Below, piece after piece: positions 63,676 through 64,000 of a stretch of 64,000 nt of DNA. The position numbers were made by a program, and so were the translations under genes. Origin of the DNA: Pseudomonas entomophila L48 (lineage in GTDB: Bacteria > Pseudomonadota > Gammaproteobacteria > Pseudomonadales > Pseudomonadaceae); contig NC_008027.1 in the NCBI RefSeq assembly GCF_000026105.1, positions 2,062,001-2,126,000 of the forward strand, written 5' to 3'. Positions within the stretch are counted from its first letter, which is position 1. Every line of letters begins with the position of its first letter. The notes under the pieces are model-generated. The model saw only the letters and a list, made by a program, of their open reading frames with translations. It did not search any database and was not told the origin of the DNA.

Positions 63676-64000
63676 TTATCGAGCGTTGGCCTTTTCCGCC
63701 GCCAGTTCTTCCAGGTCGATGTAGCGGTTGCCGATGCGCGGGTGCAGGCGGCCGCCGTCGGCGGCGCCGAGCACCACGACGATCTCGTCGGCGCGCGGGG
63801 CGTCCTCGATCTGCATTTCCAGGGTGATGTAGTGCGAGCGCAGGCCCTCGTCGTCCTTCTGCATCATCGGGATCTGGATCGAGGTGCCGGGGCCGCCGCG
63901 CTTGTTGGTGAAGCTCAGGTAGCTCTTGGCCTGCACGGCTTCGCGGTAGTGGTTGCCAAAGCGCAGGGTGTGGATCACCGCCGAGGCGTGCTCGATCTCG
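63676..64000 (-). CDS. AA_synth (DUF1185) family protein, truncated by the window edge
   Basis: The frame is open to the right edge, so the 5' part of the gene is missing. The visible ~107 residues (EIEHASAVIHTLRFGNHYR; KRGGPGTSIQIPMMQKDDEG; YITLEMQIEDAPRADEIVVV) match the C-terminal half of the 'amino acid synthesis' family as I remember it. Members occur in clusters with hydrolases and flavin enzymes and their reaction is not settled. It is 67 bases upstream of the hydrolase gene. Confidence 0.65.
   Translation of the reverse strand, partial: EIEHASAVIHTLRFGNHYREAVQAKSYLSFTNKRGGPGTSIQIPMMQKDDEGLRSHYITLEMQIEDAPRADEIVVVLGAADGGRLHPRIGNRYIDLEELAAEKANAR

Overview
The window looks like chromosomal DNA of a Pseudomonas of the putida group. 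The evidence is high GC coding sequence, many copies of the short palindromic REP families with the stem GTAGGAGC, and signature loci: an mtlEFGKDYZ mannitol operon, a two-domain QuiC dehydroshikimate dehydratase, a CzcCBA efflux system and a cobalamin riboswitch. No rRNA, tRNA, CRISPR array, transposase or phage module was found.

Layout. 1-2400 is an A+T-richer accessory block. It holds one intact DUF4225-type protein followed by an array of small three-helix membrane proteins, each preceded by the last few codons of a DUF4225-like gene. 2495-2656 is a small lipoprotein. 2814-12539 is the complete mannitol uptake and catabolism locus on the minus strand (mtlR, then mtlE-F-G-K-D-Y-Z). 12981-20802 is accessory: a DUF3077-like protein, a secreted protein, a 1735-residue exonuclease/RecQ/UvrD fusion helicase, a CPBP protease, and a second, decayed DUF4225/membrane-protein module. 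21046-29043 holds mixed metabolic genes: a GNAT acetyltransferase, a LysE exporter, an EmrAB-like efflux pair, an M24 peptidase, a TetR regulator, a serine dehydratase and its YheO/DauR-like regulator. 29213-34686 holds an amidase, a YghU glutathione transferase, and a TonB receptor behind a cobalamin riboswitch.

34775-46896 is a quinate/shikimate/protocatechuate region: MHS transporter, QuiC, TetR, catabolic-type AroE and AroQ. A five-gene, fully overlapping plus-strand operon lies inside it: a heme-oxygenase-like diiron protein, a LysE exporter, an O-carbamoyltransferase, an SGNH protein and a 25-residue basic peptide. It looks like an uncharacterised small-molecule biosynthesis and export cluster. 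47215-52936 is czcCBA. 53333-58632 holds another LysE exporter and two convergent paralogous hybrid histidine kinases. 58872-64000 is a minus-strand catabolic cluster (GntR, carboxymuconolactone-decarboxylase-like protein, flavin reductase, aldehyde dehydrogenase, hydrolase, AA_synth protein) that runs off the right edge.

Three places are most likely to hold undescribed biology: (1) the DUF4225 plus membrane-protein array, which has the structure of a toxin/immunity cassette array; (2) the five-gene carbamoyltransferase/diiron-oxidase operon with its hidden small peptide; (3) the WRN-like exonuclease-RecQ-UvrD fusion. Functional statements rest on motif and family recognition by reading; no database search was run.
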